This document shows positions 35,014-46,743 of a stretch of 64,000 bases of DNA, piece by piece. Numbering within the stretch: the first letter of the stretch is position 1; the number at the start of each line of letters is the position of its first letter. Made by a program: the position numbers and the translations under genes. The notes under the pieces are model-generated. The model saw only the letters and a list, made by a program, of their open reading frames with translations, had not been told where the DNA came from and made no database searches. Source of the stretch: Lineus longissimus (Eukaryota; Nemertea; Pilidiophora; Heteronemertea; Lineidae); NCBI RefSeq assembly GCF_910592395.1, contig NC_088313.1, positions 2,606,501-2,670,500 on the forward strand, written 5' to 3'.

Positions 35014-38000
35014 ATGCAGACTTTCGTTCTTTCTGCCCTGGTGGTTTTAGTTACTGGTAAGTGCACGCCCCTTTGTTATCAATCAGTATTACTGTTGGAC
35101 GTTTTTGGTAATTTATGATTTTTATTTGCAAAAGAGATATTTGTCATAAACAGAGACATACCTTTAATAGATTTACCGATGTAAGACAATGCCATCTGGA
35201 CATTTTCGTCTGGTCATTTCATATACTGTTTTCAAATTGTCAAAGTGGCACCTTTCACTCGAGGGTCTATTTGACCCGTCAGCTAGTACATGTGTAAATG
35301 TTAATATGTAGTGTGGGTGCTTGAGACAAAGATGGCAACTGTCTGAAGGGGATACAGGGAGATCGGTTTTCGAACACACTGATATTGTTTGAGGAAGCAA
35401 AAAATCCAATGATTACATGTACACGTAGCTCGATTTATTAACGCATCAAATTTCAAAATCAATAAAGTTGATATTGAAAAACTGATTAAGAGGTCGTCAT
35501 GTAAACAATTTGGTTTTGACGGCCAATAATATCCTGCTTTAATTGGCTAGATCGCGCTGAAGTAGTTTATAACCATCTGTGATTGACAAACACCTTTACA
35601 AACTGACCCGATAATGTCTACCTTCGGCAGGTAGTGGTAATCTTGTCACTTCCTATTGCCAACTGTATAATTTTTTGTTTGCTGAGTACGTCAATCGAGT
35701 ACGCAAAAATGGTCGTTGCAGGACAACACGGCCGTATGCTGATTTTCACTTTCCATTTTTTTCCTATTTTGATAATTTCTGTCTACTCAAGTCAACTCCT
35801 TGCTATAGGAAATGAGCCTGGGCGGATCTGACAGTCTTTAGTGTATTAGACACTCGGTATGGCATGCCAAAGCAGAATCTATTAAGGACAGATTTTTTAC
35901 ATCAGCACTGAATCTTACGCCAGAATCACGCAACAAAATTTCGATACTGTACAAAATTTCTCTCAGGACAAAAATTTGACAACAACAGAACAATGTTTTC
36001 TGAATTTCTTCATGAAAACGGCTTCCTGCATTGAAAATTGATTTCCTGAATCAATTCCGCTCGGGCATGCCATAACGCGGCGATGTAGCTGAAACAGTTG
36101 CTGTCAATTTCATCTTTCAATGACATGGGAGGGGGGGGGGGGCACTCGCCACTCAACTTCGTAACAAACCATGAATCTGATCTATATTTGATGTCAGGGA
36201 CGACTCTATTATCGTTCACAAGTCCAGAATCTTCCTGTGTGTCGCTTCCATGCCACTGCACGGGCGCTTGTGATCTTGGGTTAGTGATAAAACTTAACGT
36301 CAACTATACTTCGTTTTCAGTTTCTCTTTCGGAGGGCAGATACGCGGATAGACACACGGGCCAACCTGCACCCTCAGAAAATGGTAGGTAATAGTTTTCC
36401 ATTCTTTGCTGATCAGATTATGTTACCCTTATCCGTCCGATAGACACTTTTTCCAGTGTGCGCAGATGCCTAGTACGAGGGAGGGAGGGGCGCTTTCCAA
36501 ACAACGAGTAATTTGCTTGTTCAGTTTCAAAGAGATCACTCAGCACTGGAGATTGTCAAGGCCAAGTTCAATGATTGTTCACGAAATGTGGGGTTGTCCG
36601 CACCCGCGACCCCCTTGCCAATACGCCTATGGTGCGACACTTTTTCCTCACTGACTTCAAAGACAACAATTTTGGTGTCGAGGCTGCGTGACACTGACTG
36701 TCTGACACAGTTATAGAATAGGTTAAGTGATTTATTTCCTTTATCTTCTTGAGTGATTTTGGCTAAAATGCCCGTATTCCAAAATCCAACTTTAGACAAT
36801 GTTAGGCTCCAGTGTCATATATCCTACTGAATGCACTAGGTTCTACTACAATGAGATGGAAAATATGGTCTAGGAACCACCTGTCAGAATATGACCAAAC
36901 TTCCGGTCACGTTATCAACCTCATGGTGTGCATATGTGGGATATGCATTCAATTAAATGGGGTAATTGGTCGAAATTACGCTTTTGATCCATCGGTTGGA
37001 GAAAATTATAGAAATAGGTGACATTATCTTATTTTTCACTAACTCTGACTTAATTCGTGTCAGTCTTGTGGAATCAAGTACTTGACGCGCGCATTCTAAA
37101 ATATCTCCGAGCACACGATCAGACAATCTCGTGTGAATTTCCAGGGTTGTGGTCTGATCAGATGGCAATAGCAAACACGGGTCTCTAAAGAGCAATATGC
37201 AAGAAACGCATTTCCTTATTGCATGACATATACATTTGAGTGCAGAATAAACAGTCATAACACTGGGCTTGGTGTTAGACATATTTGATCATGTGACTGA
37301 TCAGTACTTTTGAGATATTATGCAAATATGTTGAACATTTGTTAAGGGGTCAATTACTAAGGAGGAGGATGGGTAAGAAATGATGCCTTTAGACTCCTGC
37401 GCAGTCAGTGACTACCCACACAGGTACTTGATTACACTTCGGACGCATTGGACCGGCCTCGTCCTGTCGCTCGATAAGGAGATCCAATTAGGATGACGCA
37501 ATGGACTGCCCCGGACCTGGATACTACGCCACCAATCAGTCGTGGGGAGGAAGATACTCTTTCTCTTAGCTGACACACAATCAGAAAAATAATACGTCCC
37601 ACACTTTTATGTCCAGGGTTATATTTGTGTTTTTCGCAAATCACCGACACGCAAAACGCGAAGGCCTGTCCCTTTGTTCGACATCGTGATCAGGAGCTCG
37701 ACCAATGGTATAGGCGTTCGCGGTCGGGGGCTTTGCGAAAACTCCCTAATATCACAACCACTTAAACCTACTCCCACGTCAATATCAGCACTTGAAAATG
37801 TGTTGATCCACTGATTTATTAGAAGTTTAGTTTGCCAACCTTTTTGCGACACAAATTTTGATCTGGTGACGTAAGCACATCTACATGTGGTAATAATAGA
37901 CAGTCGCATCTTGACCTCCAGGTTTTTGAGACTAGTCTGACATAAATTTTAAAGATTTTATAGTACGCGGCGATCCCAGACAATCATATAGTTTTCAAGG

Positions 38001-39065
38001 TTGTTAAGCGTCCTGCTATCTGAGCCTAACTGTCCATGATGTATTCTCTCTTCTTTCTCAAACAGCCTGTCGATGTTTCTTCAAAGCATGTCGCGACTCA
38101 CCGTTCCCATGCAAAAAGCATCCCACAGCTACTTGCAAGTAAGTACGGTATTTTGAAAGCGCCTAGTACCCGAGACCATTACGTGTCGTGTGATTTCACT
38201 CTCAGAGAACCTGATTTTATTTTAATGGTTGTTATGGTTGAAGTTATGTAATGATAGTCTCAATGTTTAATTGTCTGTCAATCATCAGAGAGGACAACCA
38301 AACAAACTCTGCCACCGCAGACAACCAGTTGTCGTTGCTACTTGCTATGAAACACCGATTTACCCCGACATTATTTCGTCTTTGAATTCGATATATAAAC
38401 TAGACTTTCCAATCCGATCTCTATCTCCAATCATTTATTAGTTTTTCGTGTATCAAAATGTATTCCAAGAAAGTAAGCTGTGTTGTTGGAACAGTGTTTT
38501 TAGTGGTTCTCACATCAGGTGAGAAATTCATTTGAAACCATTTGTTCTTTTCTGAAAATTATTTTTTTGAAATATCACAAAATTGACTTCTACTAGGCAA
38601 TGATTATACATGGACATGGACATGTACACTAGAATTAAAAAATCTGGAATTTGGAACTTCAGGAAGGTCAAATGATTGTATTTCTAAAAAATAGAATATC
38701 ATTCATGAACTCGAAAAGTTAATTCCTTAATTCATGAAATGATAGCTATTTCTCTTGATTTATTCTTGATGTGCATACATGTATGTAGGGTAGGATGGGG
38801 TAATTGTAACCCCGGTTTATTTGTAGCCCCTGCATTGTTTGATGCATGGGGATATCAATCAATGTCATAGGCGGGGGCTACAATTAAACCGGGGCTACAA
38901 TTACCCCATTCTACCTTACATCACTCTATATACGATTTAAAAAGTTAATCTTCTATTTACAGACCGGACATCCCACATTGCTGCGAAGAGGAGTGGAAGG
39001 TTGACGGCAAGGTCGTGAAAGAATGCGGCATGAATTACCTCATGATGATGGATGATGACTTCTAG
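35014..39065 (+). CDS. Secreted cysteine-rich protein 1
   Basis: Four exons with matching phases (1, 1, 2): 35014-35056, 36321-36383, 38066-38138, 38963-39065; 282 nt, 93 aa. Exon 1 codes a signal peptide (MQTFVLSALVVLVT, then SLSEG). Exon 2 is a short polar spacer. Exons 3 and 4 code a module with eight Cys, in order C-R-C, C, C, C, CC, C, ending CCEEEWKVDG...VVKECGM and an acidic tail MMMDDDF. No dibasic or membrane feature follows. The same exon phases and the K-P-x(4)-CC...CGM ending occur in the gene at 41152-43662, and a looser form at 51664-53020. I recognise no named family; an extracellular structural, inhibitory or defence role is possible. AATAAA at 39442 fits its 3' end. The last intron contains another signal-peptide exon (38458-38518), so this locus could be a fusion of two paralogues. 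Confidence 0.75.
36404..38065. repeat. Intron with MITE and dispersed repeat copies
   Basis: Intron of the secreted protein 1 gene. It holds a family 3 repeat copy at 37434-37506 (the same TACACTTCGGACGCATTGGA-like block as 3696-3782) and a family 2 MITE at 37628-37747. Nothing else is recognisable. Confidence 0.55.
37628..37747. mobile_element. Palindromic MITE family 2, copy 2
   Basis: The ends read TTTTTCGCAAA and TTTGCGAAAACTCCC, and the centre GACATCGTGATCAGGAGCTC is the reverse complement of the centre of copy 1 at 25719-25850. Confidence 0.75.
38392..38399 (+). promoter_or_regulatory. TATA box upstream of orphan signal exon
   Basis: TATATAAA lies 59 bp before ATG 38458, an arrangement that gives a short 5' UTR. 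It suggests that exon 38458-38518 has its own start of transcription. Confidence 0.5.
38458..38518 (+). CDS. Orphan signal-peptide exon inside gene 1 intron
   Basis: ATG 38458 begins 20 codons of signal-peptide character (MYSKKVSCVVGTVFLVVLTS) ending at a donor (CATCAG/GTGAGA) in phase 1, the same phase as the other signal exons of this family. The next exon downstream (38963) needs phase 2 and cannot follow it directly. It must therefore either splice to phase-1 acceptors further on (41741 is the first candidate) or be the remnant of a paralogue that lost its middle exon. Confidence 0.55.
38787..38919. mobile_element. Hairpin MITE, about 133 bp
   Basis: GTAGGATGGGGTAATTGTAA with its following CCCCGGTTTA is matched by an inverted copy ending at 38919, with arms of about 45 bp around a short loop. 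It lies in the intron between the orphan signal exon and the last exon of gene 1. Confidence 0.75.
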
Positions 39066-41151
39066 CAAGATCATGGCCATTCATCATTAATTGATCAGGG
39101 ATTTTCATTTGATCACGAACAGACCATAATCTGATAACGAACTCACCCTGGTCATGAACATTATGAACACGACACCGGTATCTAGGAACTGTGGGTGATT
39201 TCCTATGCGTTCAACAGCGGATTATTTGGTCTTTCTAAAGTTTATTTTGGTAAATATTTCTGGTCGAATATCTGTACAGTTGGTTTGCTGCACTATTATG
39301 AAATTAACTCGGTTCTGAATTCTTAATATCATGTAAAATATATTGTCGAACGTCCCGTATTTTGTTGAACTGGTCGGCTTCCGTTTGCCTCGCGTATACG
39401 TCCGTTGAAGCAACTCTACTTTTATATTGACACTTGCAATGAATAAATCTAAGAAAGACTAGCACTGTGTTGAACGTTCTTCATATCTGAAAATTAGGCT
39501 TAGATCTAAACATAAGAAAATGCACCATTTGTGAAAAAAGCAGCATTCGATATCAAAAGCGTGTGGGACCATCATTACCCTGAGATTCTGGCCACTTTCA
39601 TTCAGACATGCCAGAACAAGTACAGTGTAGCCTCTCTATTAAGGACACCCTTGAGGCTGACAAAATATTTCCTTGATGGAGAGATGTCCTGATTACAGAG
39701 GTCAACATGATTATTATACGCTCGATAATGATGATGTATACTTCAGCAGTCGGCTCTAAGCTATAAAGTCATAGAAGGTGCTGATGAATTAGCTTCGAGT
39801 TGTTTGAAATATTGCATGTTCGTGTTTCGGGCGTGAGTGAGCACCCCTTTTAGACGATTGACCAATTCATTCTGGATGGATGATTGCTATTTCTCATGAA
39901 AGAAACGATTATGAGTATATCGAAATGTTAGGGGGGGGGGGGCTCATGCAGGACCTTATAGTCTATGGTATTCTCCAGGCGGAGCAGTAAGATATATCTT
40001 AGAGATTGGTCTGGTTATAGAGTCATGAGGTGGCGGTACTTCTCGCACAAGCGCGAGCTCCGATGAACGATGTTTTGGTAGAGTCACATACCGGCAAGCT
40101 CGTGGCACTACACGTATTCTCCCTTTGATGGCCTAGGGTGGCCACGAAAAACACCAACATATACATATAATAATCGATTTATCAATGAACTTTTCCGGTG
40201 ATGAGCAAAGGAGGGGGTGTTTTTGGTGTTGTGAACAACTTAACTTGGGAAGACCAAAGTATCATGATCGTGTCAACGCTCAATGTTAACGTTAGAGTTA
40301 TTAGAGAGGATGCGAACCCGCGCCCTATCTACCCACACTCCGACTTCATCTCCGAGGTTGAACTACAGATATATAATGATGTATTTGATTTATTCTAACT
40401 GACGAACGTTGTAATATTGCTATTCTACCTACAATTATAATTTAAAAAAATAGGAACTGTGCATAAGACGGATATAACGAAGTCAGTCCGGCGTACATGT
40501 AGGTCATCTTCCGCCAGCGGATGTCCGATACGTATTTTATCAATGTGAAAGTGGCAATGATGCACAGCTTCAGCGTTTAACGAAATCTGAAATTTCAGAA
40601 ATTGGGAACTTGTCCACAAATAAATATAGTTCCACATGCTCCTTATTTGACATATGCACAAATGTGGTGTACGCGATGAAGATATTTTTTCTAAAGAAGT
40701 ATGCCAGGTTTCCAGGCGCTCTTTGCACCCCGGAAACGTTTAACAGCGTCATACGGTCATACAATCGATTTGATAATAAATATGACGATTTTCATCGTAA
40801 TATATCTTCTGATATCAATTGTGTGACACGGTGAACTGAGAACAATTTTGTATTATGGAAGAAAAATGGGTCATTTCCACGCAAAATAGTTAATGAGCTT
40901 GAACTTTCTAAGTGGTGTGATTGTTCGGTTGTAAATTATCTTTATTACTGCTCTGAGTCTTGCAGTTGATTAGTAAGCAAAAAGAAGCAAATTCACGTAT
41001 ACAGCAGCCCATAAACCCATCACCAGTACTTCAGCATACAAGTGGGCCTCCATTTGTAACCAAATCCATCACTGATCGCTGGAGAAGCGGAAACGAAATC
41101 TTAGAAGACAAGAAAATCTTAGAAGACAAGGAAAGGATACTGCAATTCAAA
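39066..41151. other. Intergenic, one dispersed repeat copy
   Basis: AATAAA at 39442-39447 probably ends gene 1. Around 39621-39705 is a copy of a repeat with CTCTATTAAGGACACCC and GAGATGTCCTGATTACAGAG, which recurs at 46925-47092. I see no gene. Confidence 0.5.
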
Positions 41152-43662
41152 ATGAAAGAGTTTCTTCCTCTTATTCTGATGACGGTGATGCTGTTTGGTG
41201 AGTTTGCATTCAATCTTCATACATACCTCAACAGTAAACAAGCCGAATACTTTGGCTGTTTATAGCGTCTTCCAAACACAAGGTTTCCAGGCCTGACCAA
41301 TTGAGACCGCCTTGGTTTTCTACTCTTTTTTTGTTCAACACGCAAACCTGACATCCTGAGATCAGGCTTTTTTACTCCTTCGTCATACACGCAAAACCAA
41401 CAGGTGGGGTATATTTAAAACCACTGGTTATGCCAGGATGACACCTGAAGGCTGAACCATGGCGATGTGCGTCCATGAACTCTTGCGGGTCAGGATGGCC
41501 ATTACCCGGGGCATTATGACGAGTATAAGGGACAAGACACATCAACCACGGGCTGAAAGTGAAAAATATGGCGTTTGCGAACGAAAGTTGACTCTGTCCT
41601 CTTGTTTCTACAGAACCTGGTCCACAAGAAACCTATAAGGATACGCAAGATTGAGAATCGAGTCGCTAGAATGATTAAAAAAGTTACAAAAAAATAGTAT
41701 TTGTAAAATACATGTATAGTATATTCCTCATTTCTTTCAGTGGCCAGCTGTAATGGTCGGGCAACAGGAAAACGTGGTAAGTCACTTATTATTGTTAAAT
41801 AAAAGGGCCTGTTGTGAGGCGTGATGTGGGTCCACACTTCCTGGCTTATCATTGGACCATTTAAGCCCAAGGTGATGAAGACATGCTCGGCCAAAGTGGC
41901 GAGAATGTTTGACGGGCTGTCATTTTATATGATGGCTATCATTAAAGGAAAGGATGATCATCCTCTGTCCTCGAGTCTGAGAAGACACTTTTGCCTGTTT
42001 ATGGCTGTGGTTGTATCATTAACCAATGGAAGACAAGTTTAAATGATATCAGATTTATTTTTCAAGCTACATTCAAACTGTTTTCAGAGGCAGACACTGG
42101 GACTGGCCGCGGTAAAAAGAAAGGCAAGTTCGCCGTGCAACTGCACTTTTGTTTTCAATATGCTGCGTATAATAGTTCATAATACCTGCAAGATGACAGA
42201 AATTTTGCGTGGTATTCGAACGCCATTCCCGAAACAGCCGAGTTGGACTGAAGCTAGGGACCGAGTCGGGTGACGAATTTGAGGTTCAGAATTGATGTAC
42301 AATGTATTGGAGACAGATAGGCAGGATATCATGCGTCTTCATGGGCATGGAGAGATCATTGGCAAAAATTAATCAAAATGAAAAATCTGCATATGTTAGC
42401 AGCCTACATGTAATGCAGCAGAACATGTGCAAGGCATGTACAAGTTCAAAGGCACGATTCCAATAGCGCTTGAGCGAATATTTTGTAATCGAAAATTGTC
42501 AGTCGCTGCGGTTGGCGTTATTTGATGATGCTTCGACTTCCTAATATACTGGCATCAACTGCGCAAGTGGCTTATTTCAACTATACCGAATGCCTGCTGG
42601 GGCCGAGCGTAGTTTTTGAGTCGCGGGAAAATATTTTTTTGGAGTCTGGTCTTCGTATAATGAACATAAATAATTTGCTCCAATTGTTTGACATTCAAAT
42701 TATATTCGCCGTATTACCCAATAATTAGTGGTTGTTTATGAAAAAAACCCGTTAATTTCAGTTTCAATATATCTTTCAGACTGTTCCAATGTGAGTTGTT
42801 TCGCTATTCCGAGCGATTTGATCTGCGTCTACCGTGACCCTTGTAGGCTTCACCCGGATGCAATTTGCAAGTGAGTATAACATTAATACTGTCAGGGAAA
42901 TCACCCATACATGCCATAGTGTCAAAAATGACTCGAAATCCAGAGTCAGTCGTGTCCTCCTCCCCTCGTACACGTTACTGATATAAGCTCGGTCGATAGT
43001 GCCGAGTGTTGGCCTGAGCTTCAGGATGCATGGGGTGGCAATGCGGTATGAATATGGCTATGGATCAAAAGGTTCCACTTTCCATTGGATTCGCGGAGGC
43101 ACACCACGAATAAAGATCGAAGAAGGCATTTTCTGATATCCGCCTTCGAACATGAATAATAGCATTCCGCGAAGATGACGTCACTGCAGCGGCTGCCCTC
43201 TATTTCCCCATCGCTGAATTACAGGCAATGTCGGACAAATATGCGGTTTCGTAGTGGATTCAGGCTTTCTAACTAGGGCAGTTAGATTCAATCTGGCACA
43301 TGTCCGAGTGTTGGAAATACTAGGCCTAATTGTTCTGAATATTTCTTTCTCTGACTCTATGGTATCATTCATGCTAAAAACAATGCAGGGTCAAAGATAA
43401 TTGACTTTGAAATAAGCTCAAATGCGTAGAAATAAGTGTCGATGTCCGACTGTCACGTGACTAAAACGTCGTCAATATCTTATGCAAATGACCTTGTGAG
43501 CTATAAATAGTAACTTCGCGGAATGCTATTGTTAAAGGCCTTTCCATTTTCTTCACTTGCAGACCGCACGAACCAAACTGCTGCAACGAAAAGTGGGTCC
43601 TTCCAAATTCTACCGTTCCTGTGCGCGGGTGCGGCATGGAGGAGGAAGATGACTATTACTAA
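41152..43662 (+). CDS. Secreted cysteine-rich protein 2
   Basis: Five exons, phases 1, 1, 1, 2: 41152-41197, 41741-41776, 42088-42123, 42780-42870, 43563-43662; 309 nt, 102 aa. Exon 1 gives a signal peptide (MKEFLPLILMTVMLFG). Exons 2 and 3 code a short basic spacer (GRATGKR, GRGKKK) that could be a propeptide with dibasic cleavage. Exons 4 and 5 code the eight-Cys module (C, C, C, C, C, CC, C) with DPC, HPDAIC and a CCNEKW...GCGM ending before an acidic tail (EEEDDYY). Exon 3 has two possible donors in the same phase: GT at 42111 or a strong GC donor (AAAG/GCAAGT) at 42124. The gene shares exon phases, the C-K-P-x(4)-CC block and the tail with protein 1, so the two are tandem paralogues. I do not recognise the family, and the function is unknown. 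Confidence 0.75.
41353..41435. repeat. Dispersed repeat family 4, copy 1
   Basis: A block with CTGAGATCAGG...TTTTTACTCCT and ending AAAACCACTGG, in intron 1 of the secreted protein 2 gene. Similar blocks occur at about 53411-53496 and 57236-57312. Confidence 0.55.
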
Positions 43663-44530
43663 TAGTATTAGACGCGAAGAGTCACACCTCAGGTCGTAGG
43701 CTACTAACAAGACCCCCCTCGACATTTCAACGCCTTTTTCACGGCGTCTATACCGTGTGCAAGTATCTAGATTATTAACTAAAGGCCATGGTCAGCTCGC
43801 AGACTTCCACTTTCTGTCCGACTGTGTGCTGGACTGGAACAGTCATCTGAAGTTGATGTGAGAAATTCTACAGTAAGAGTAAGGTCAATCACTTATCAAC
43901 AGTATGAGCCTGACACTTGTCAGGCTCCTCAGCTGAGCAAGCAGTGCCAAGTCAAGAGTGTGTCTCGTCAGTCATAGCAAGCTCGTCTTCTTCTGCGTTC
44001 GGAAATGGCGAGTTCCAGGCCTCGGGCGTCAGCACTTTATTCAACCAGCATCATCTATTGCATTGGCGGAGAAGAACAAAAATGGTGGAAGAACCTTGGG
44101 ACCAGAGGGTTAGCATGTCATCAAATTCTTCAGTTAGTGAAGCCAGATTTGAATGTAGCATTTACGGTAACGACTTGATCAACTGGACTTACCAGCCTAC
44201 ATAGGATATTGTACTGATTGTTATCACATATTCTTTGCAAGGATAGTTTTGAGTCGAGTGCCCGCCCTTCCCAAAGACACTCTCTATCTTTTTACCAAAC
44301 AGGCGTAGATTGTGTGTATGATGCGAGAATAGATGTACAAGTAGATGCACTGTAAATGCAGTCAGGAGCCATACGAGTGAGATTGAAGTAAAACTCGAAC
44401 AATTTCATCGCGTCTCTTCATTTATTTCACAGGTGAAAACACTTGTGGTTCTAGCAGAAAGAGTTTCAGAGAGAGGGTCATCTCAGAAAGGTTGGATATT
44501 GCGACTGACATACACTAAGCACGCTATACA
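43663..44530. other. No gene seen
   Basis: This is the downstream flank of secreted protein 2. The frame at about 43917-44204 is open but has no supporting splice sites or recognisable domain. Confidence 0.4.
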
Positions 44531-44701
44531 TGCTTCCCGAAATTGGTGGCTTGCATTGGAACTAACTTTTTCCCCTTGTCCGTCATTAAAGGCATTCAAG
44601 TGTGTCAACCATGACTATCTCCTTTGTCCCTCCACCAAGGCCTGGTTTCCCCTTATGACATCACTATTTCGGACACTCAGCGCCCCATTTCTAGAAAGGT
44701 G
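44531..44701. repeat. Dispersed repeat, copy 2 of a near-identical pair
   Basis: This is the reverse-oriented near-identical copy of 1677-1857. It gives a free-standing example of the block that interrupts the foldback element. Confidence 0.8.
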
Positions 44702-46364
44702 AAAACATGAGAGGGAATGTAGATAGATGCCGGCAATTGTAGTTGCATCAAGCATCGATCAAGATATCACATAATGAGAATATGGACTTCAAAATATCTA
44801 AATATTCTGAGCTGGCTCCCTTTCAAGTGGCACAAATCTGGTGCATTTTAATATGCTCTCAATTGCTACTTGTTCTGGTTGAATCACAACCTCGTCGATG
44901 GCATGATGACTGGACTCCGTCTGGTTTGGCCAGGCTATTGGTAAGCATAAACCCCCTTCACTGAAGAAAACTCTTGCACTGAATGAAAAGCAGTTTCGAA
45001 GCTACAGAGGTCAAAATGAACTAAATTCCCAGTATTCAAGAAGAGATACTCCCTTGTCAAGTAATCAGATAGAGCTTATCGCTGATGGCACCTATTCTCA
45101 CGAAGGGCAAGAGAAGTGTCTTTCAGCCAGTTGTCTGAAGGCATACTGTCGTCCTCTATACTGAACTTCACACACTACAAATGCAGGAAGGCTACCTGAT
45201 ATTCATAAATATGCACGTCTGGAAAAATGGAATGTTCAGGTAATAGCAGGTCGTAACAACACCCTTCTTCAAAATAGGTCAATACGTCAGGTATACTGAA
45301 TTAACAGGTAGTCCAAGCCATACGTACACTGGTACCCAAGTAGTTCCAGCAGTGTATGACCATGTATGATGGTCATACAATGTTGGTAGTTCCTAAAATT
45401 GGGAGTCAGAACAAAAGTCCACTTTGGACAAAACCGAGTTTTTGAGAATTGACATATCTACAATTCTACTATCTAGTGATGTTATTATGTATTGCAGTGT
45501 GTTTTCAGAAGATGATTTAATTCTTTTGTGCACTCAACCATACTGTACCTTTTGCTGTACCTATATCTTTGCTCCCAGATGAGCTGCCCCTTCTAAGGAT
45601 TTCTGACTCCTGTCCTTTGTTTTCTGACCGCTTCACTATTAAAACAGAGTTTGAATACAGTTTTTACTTGGATTGGGTCAAGCAAATACTGTATTTGAAT
45701 AAGCAAAGTACTATTTACATTGGATTGAATTTTATTCTAAACAGTACATCCACCAGGCACGATATAACTCGTCTCTTTTATCAACTGTCAATACCATAGT
45801 CTGAGGAATTATAAGCAGCCTTAAGCAATAACTTAACATACCTTTCATGCAGAACACTCTGCACATGAATTGATGAAACACTTTGATAAAATACTGAGAA
45901 CACAACCAAATTAAGCACTACGACTTTTTAATCTAAATAAGCAATACCATCAATGTACATGTTCTTCAATTAAGCTAAACATTTAAAACTAACATGTACA
46001 ATTATCACAACAGTTTTCGTTTTAGTCATTTAATGACCATTTCCTCAATAACGTTTAAAATGGCCGTGCACTACTAGTATTTATTTTGAGACCATTTCTA
46101 CATGGCTGATATGATGAGGCCTTACTAGATAATAACGGTGGCAAGATACCCTGCCTGTGTCCAGAGAACCCCAAGTCATACCCTTAGACTACACGATGAA
46201 ACAAACTATCTAGTGATGTTATTATGGATGTTGATTATTTTGGATAACAAATTAAAGACAGGCCTTCTAAGTCTACATGCAAGTTTGGGCAGAAAATTAC
46301 CAGCACATAATATTCAGAAGCACATGATGAAATTTTGGCACAATCCGTTTATATGACTTCACCA
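44702..46364. other. No gene seen
   Basis: AT-rich intergenic DNA without exon-like frames or clear repeats. Confidence 0.45.
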
Positions 46365-46500
46365 TAACGAAGATAAGGCCGCTTGGTCGGACCTGGGGAA
46401 ACATCCGCAGACAGGCTGCCGACCGGACAGGGTGGAGACTGAAGATCGAAACCTTATGTGCCCTCTTGGCATGAAGAGGACTAAGTAAGTAAGTAAAAGT
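46365..46500 (+). mobile_element. LINE 3' end fragment
   Basis: One frame reads WGNIRRQAADRTGWRLKIET and then ALLA-stop, which resembles the C-terminal end of endonuclease-type non-LTR retrotransposon ORF2 proteins. It is followed by a (TAAG)n tail at about 46482-46495. Only the 3' end was inserted. Confidence 0.6.
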
Positions 46501-46646
46501 TCATATCATGACTTCATCATAAGAACCATACCCTGAATAAGATGCATGATGCTGTGACAGTCTTAAAGAAAACAGAAAACCACCACATCACAATGCTTTT
46601 GCACAACAATCAGTAACAACCCAAAATATGAACAAAGTCTCGGGGA

Positions 46647-46652
46647 TTTAAT
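46647..46652 (-). promoter_or_regulatory. Polyadenylation signal ATTAAA of PGAM
   Basis: ATTAAA on the minus strand, about 92 nt after the PGAM stop codon. Confidence 0.45.
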
Positions 46653-46743
46653 AATCATAAGGGGTATCTCCTATGCCATAGCAACAATAAAATAATCTAA
46701 TTGCTAATCAAGCTGTCAATGCTGTCGATTTCCTCGCTGTTGT

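Noticed and set aside
43917-44204. 95-codon Ser-rich frame
   Set aside because: It has no ATG start, splice sites or recognisable domain; composition is not clearly coding.
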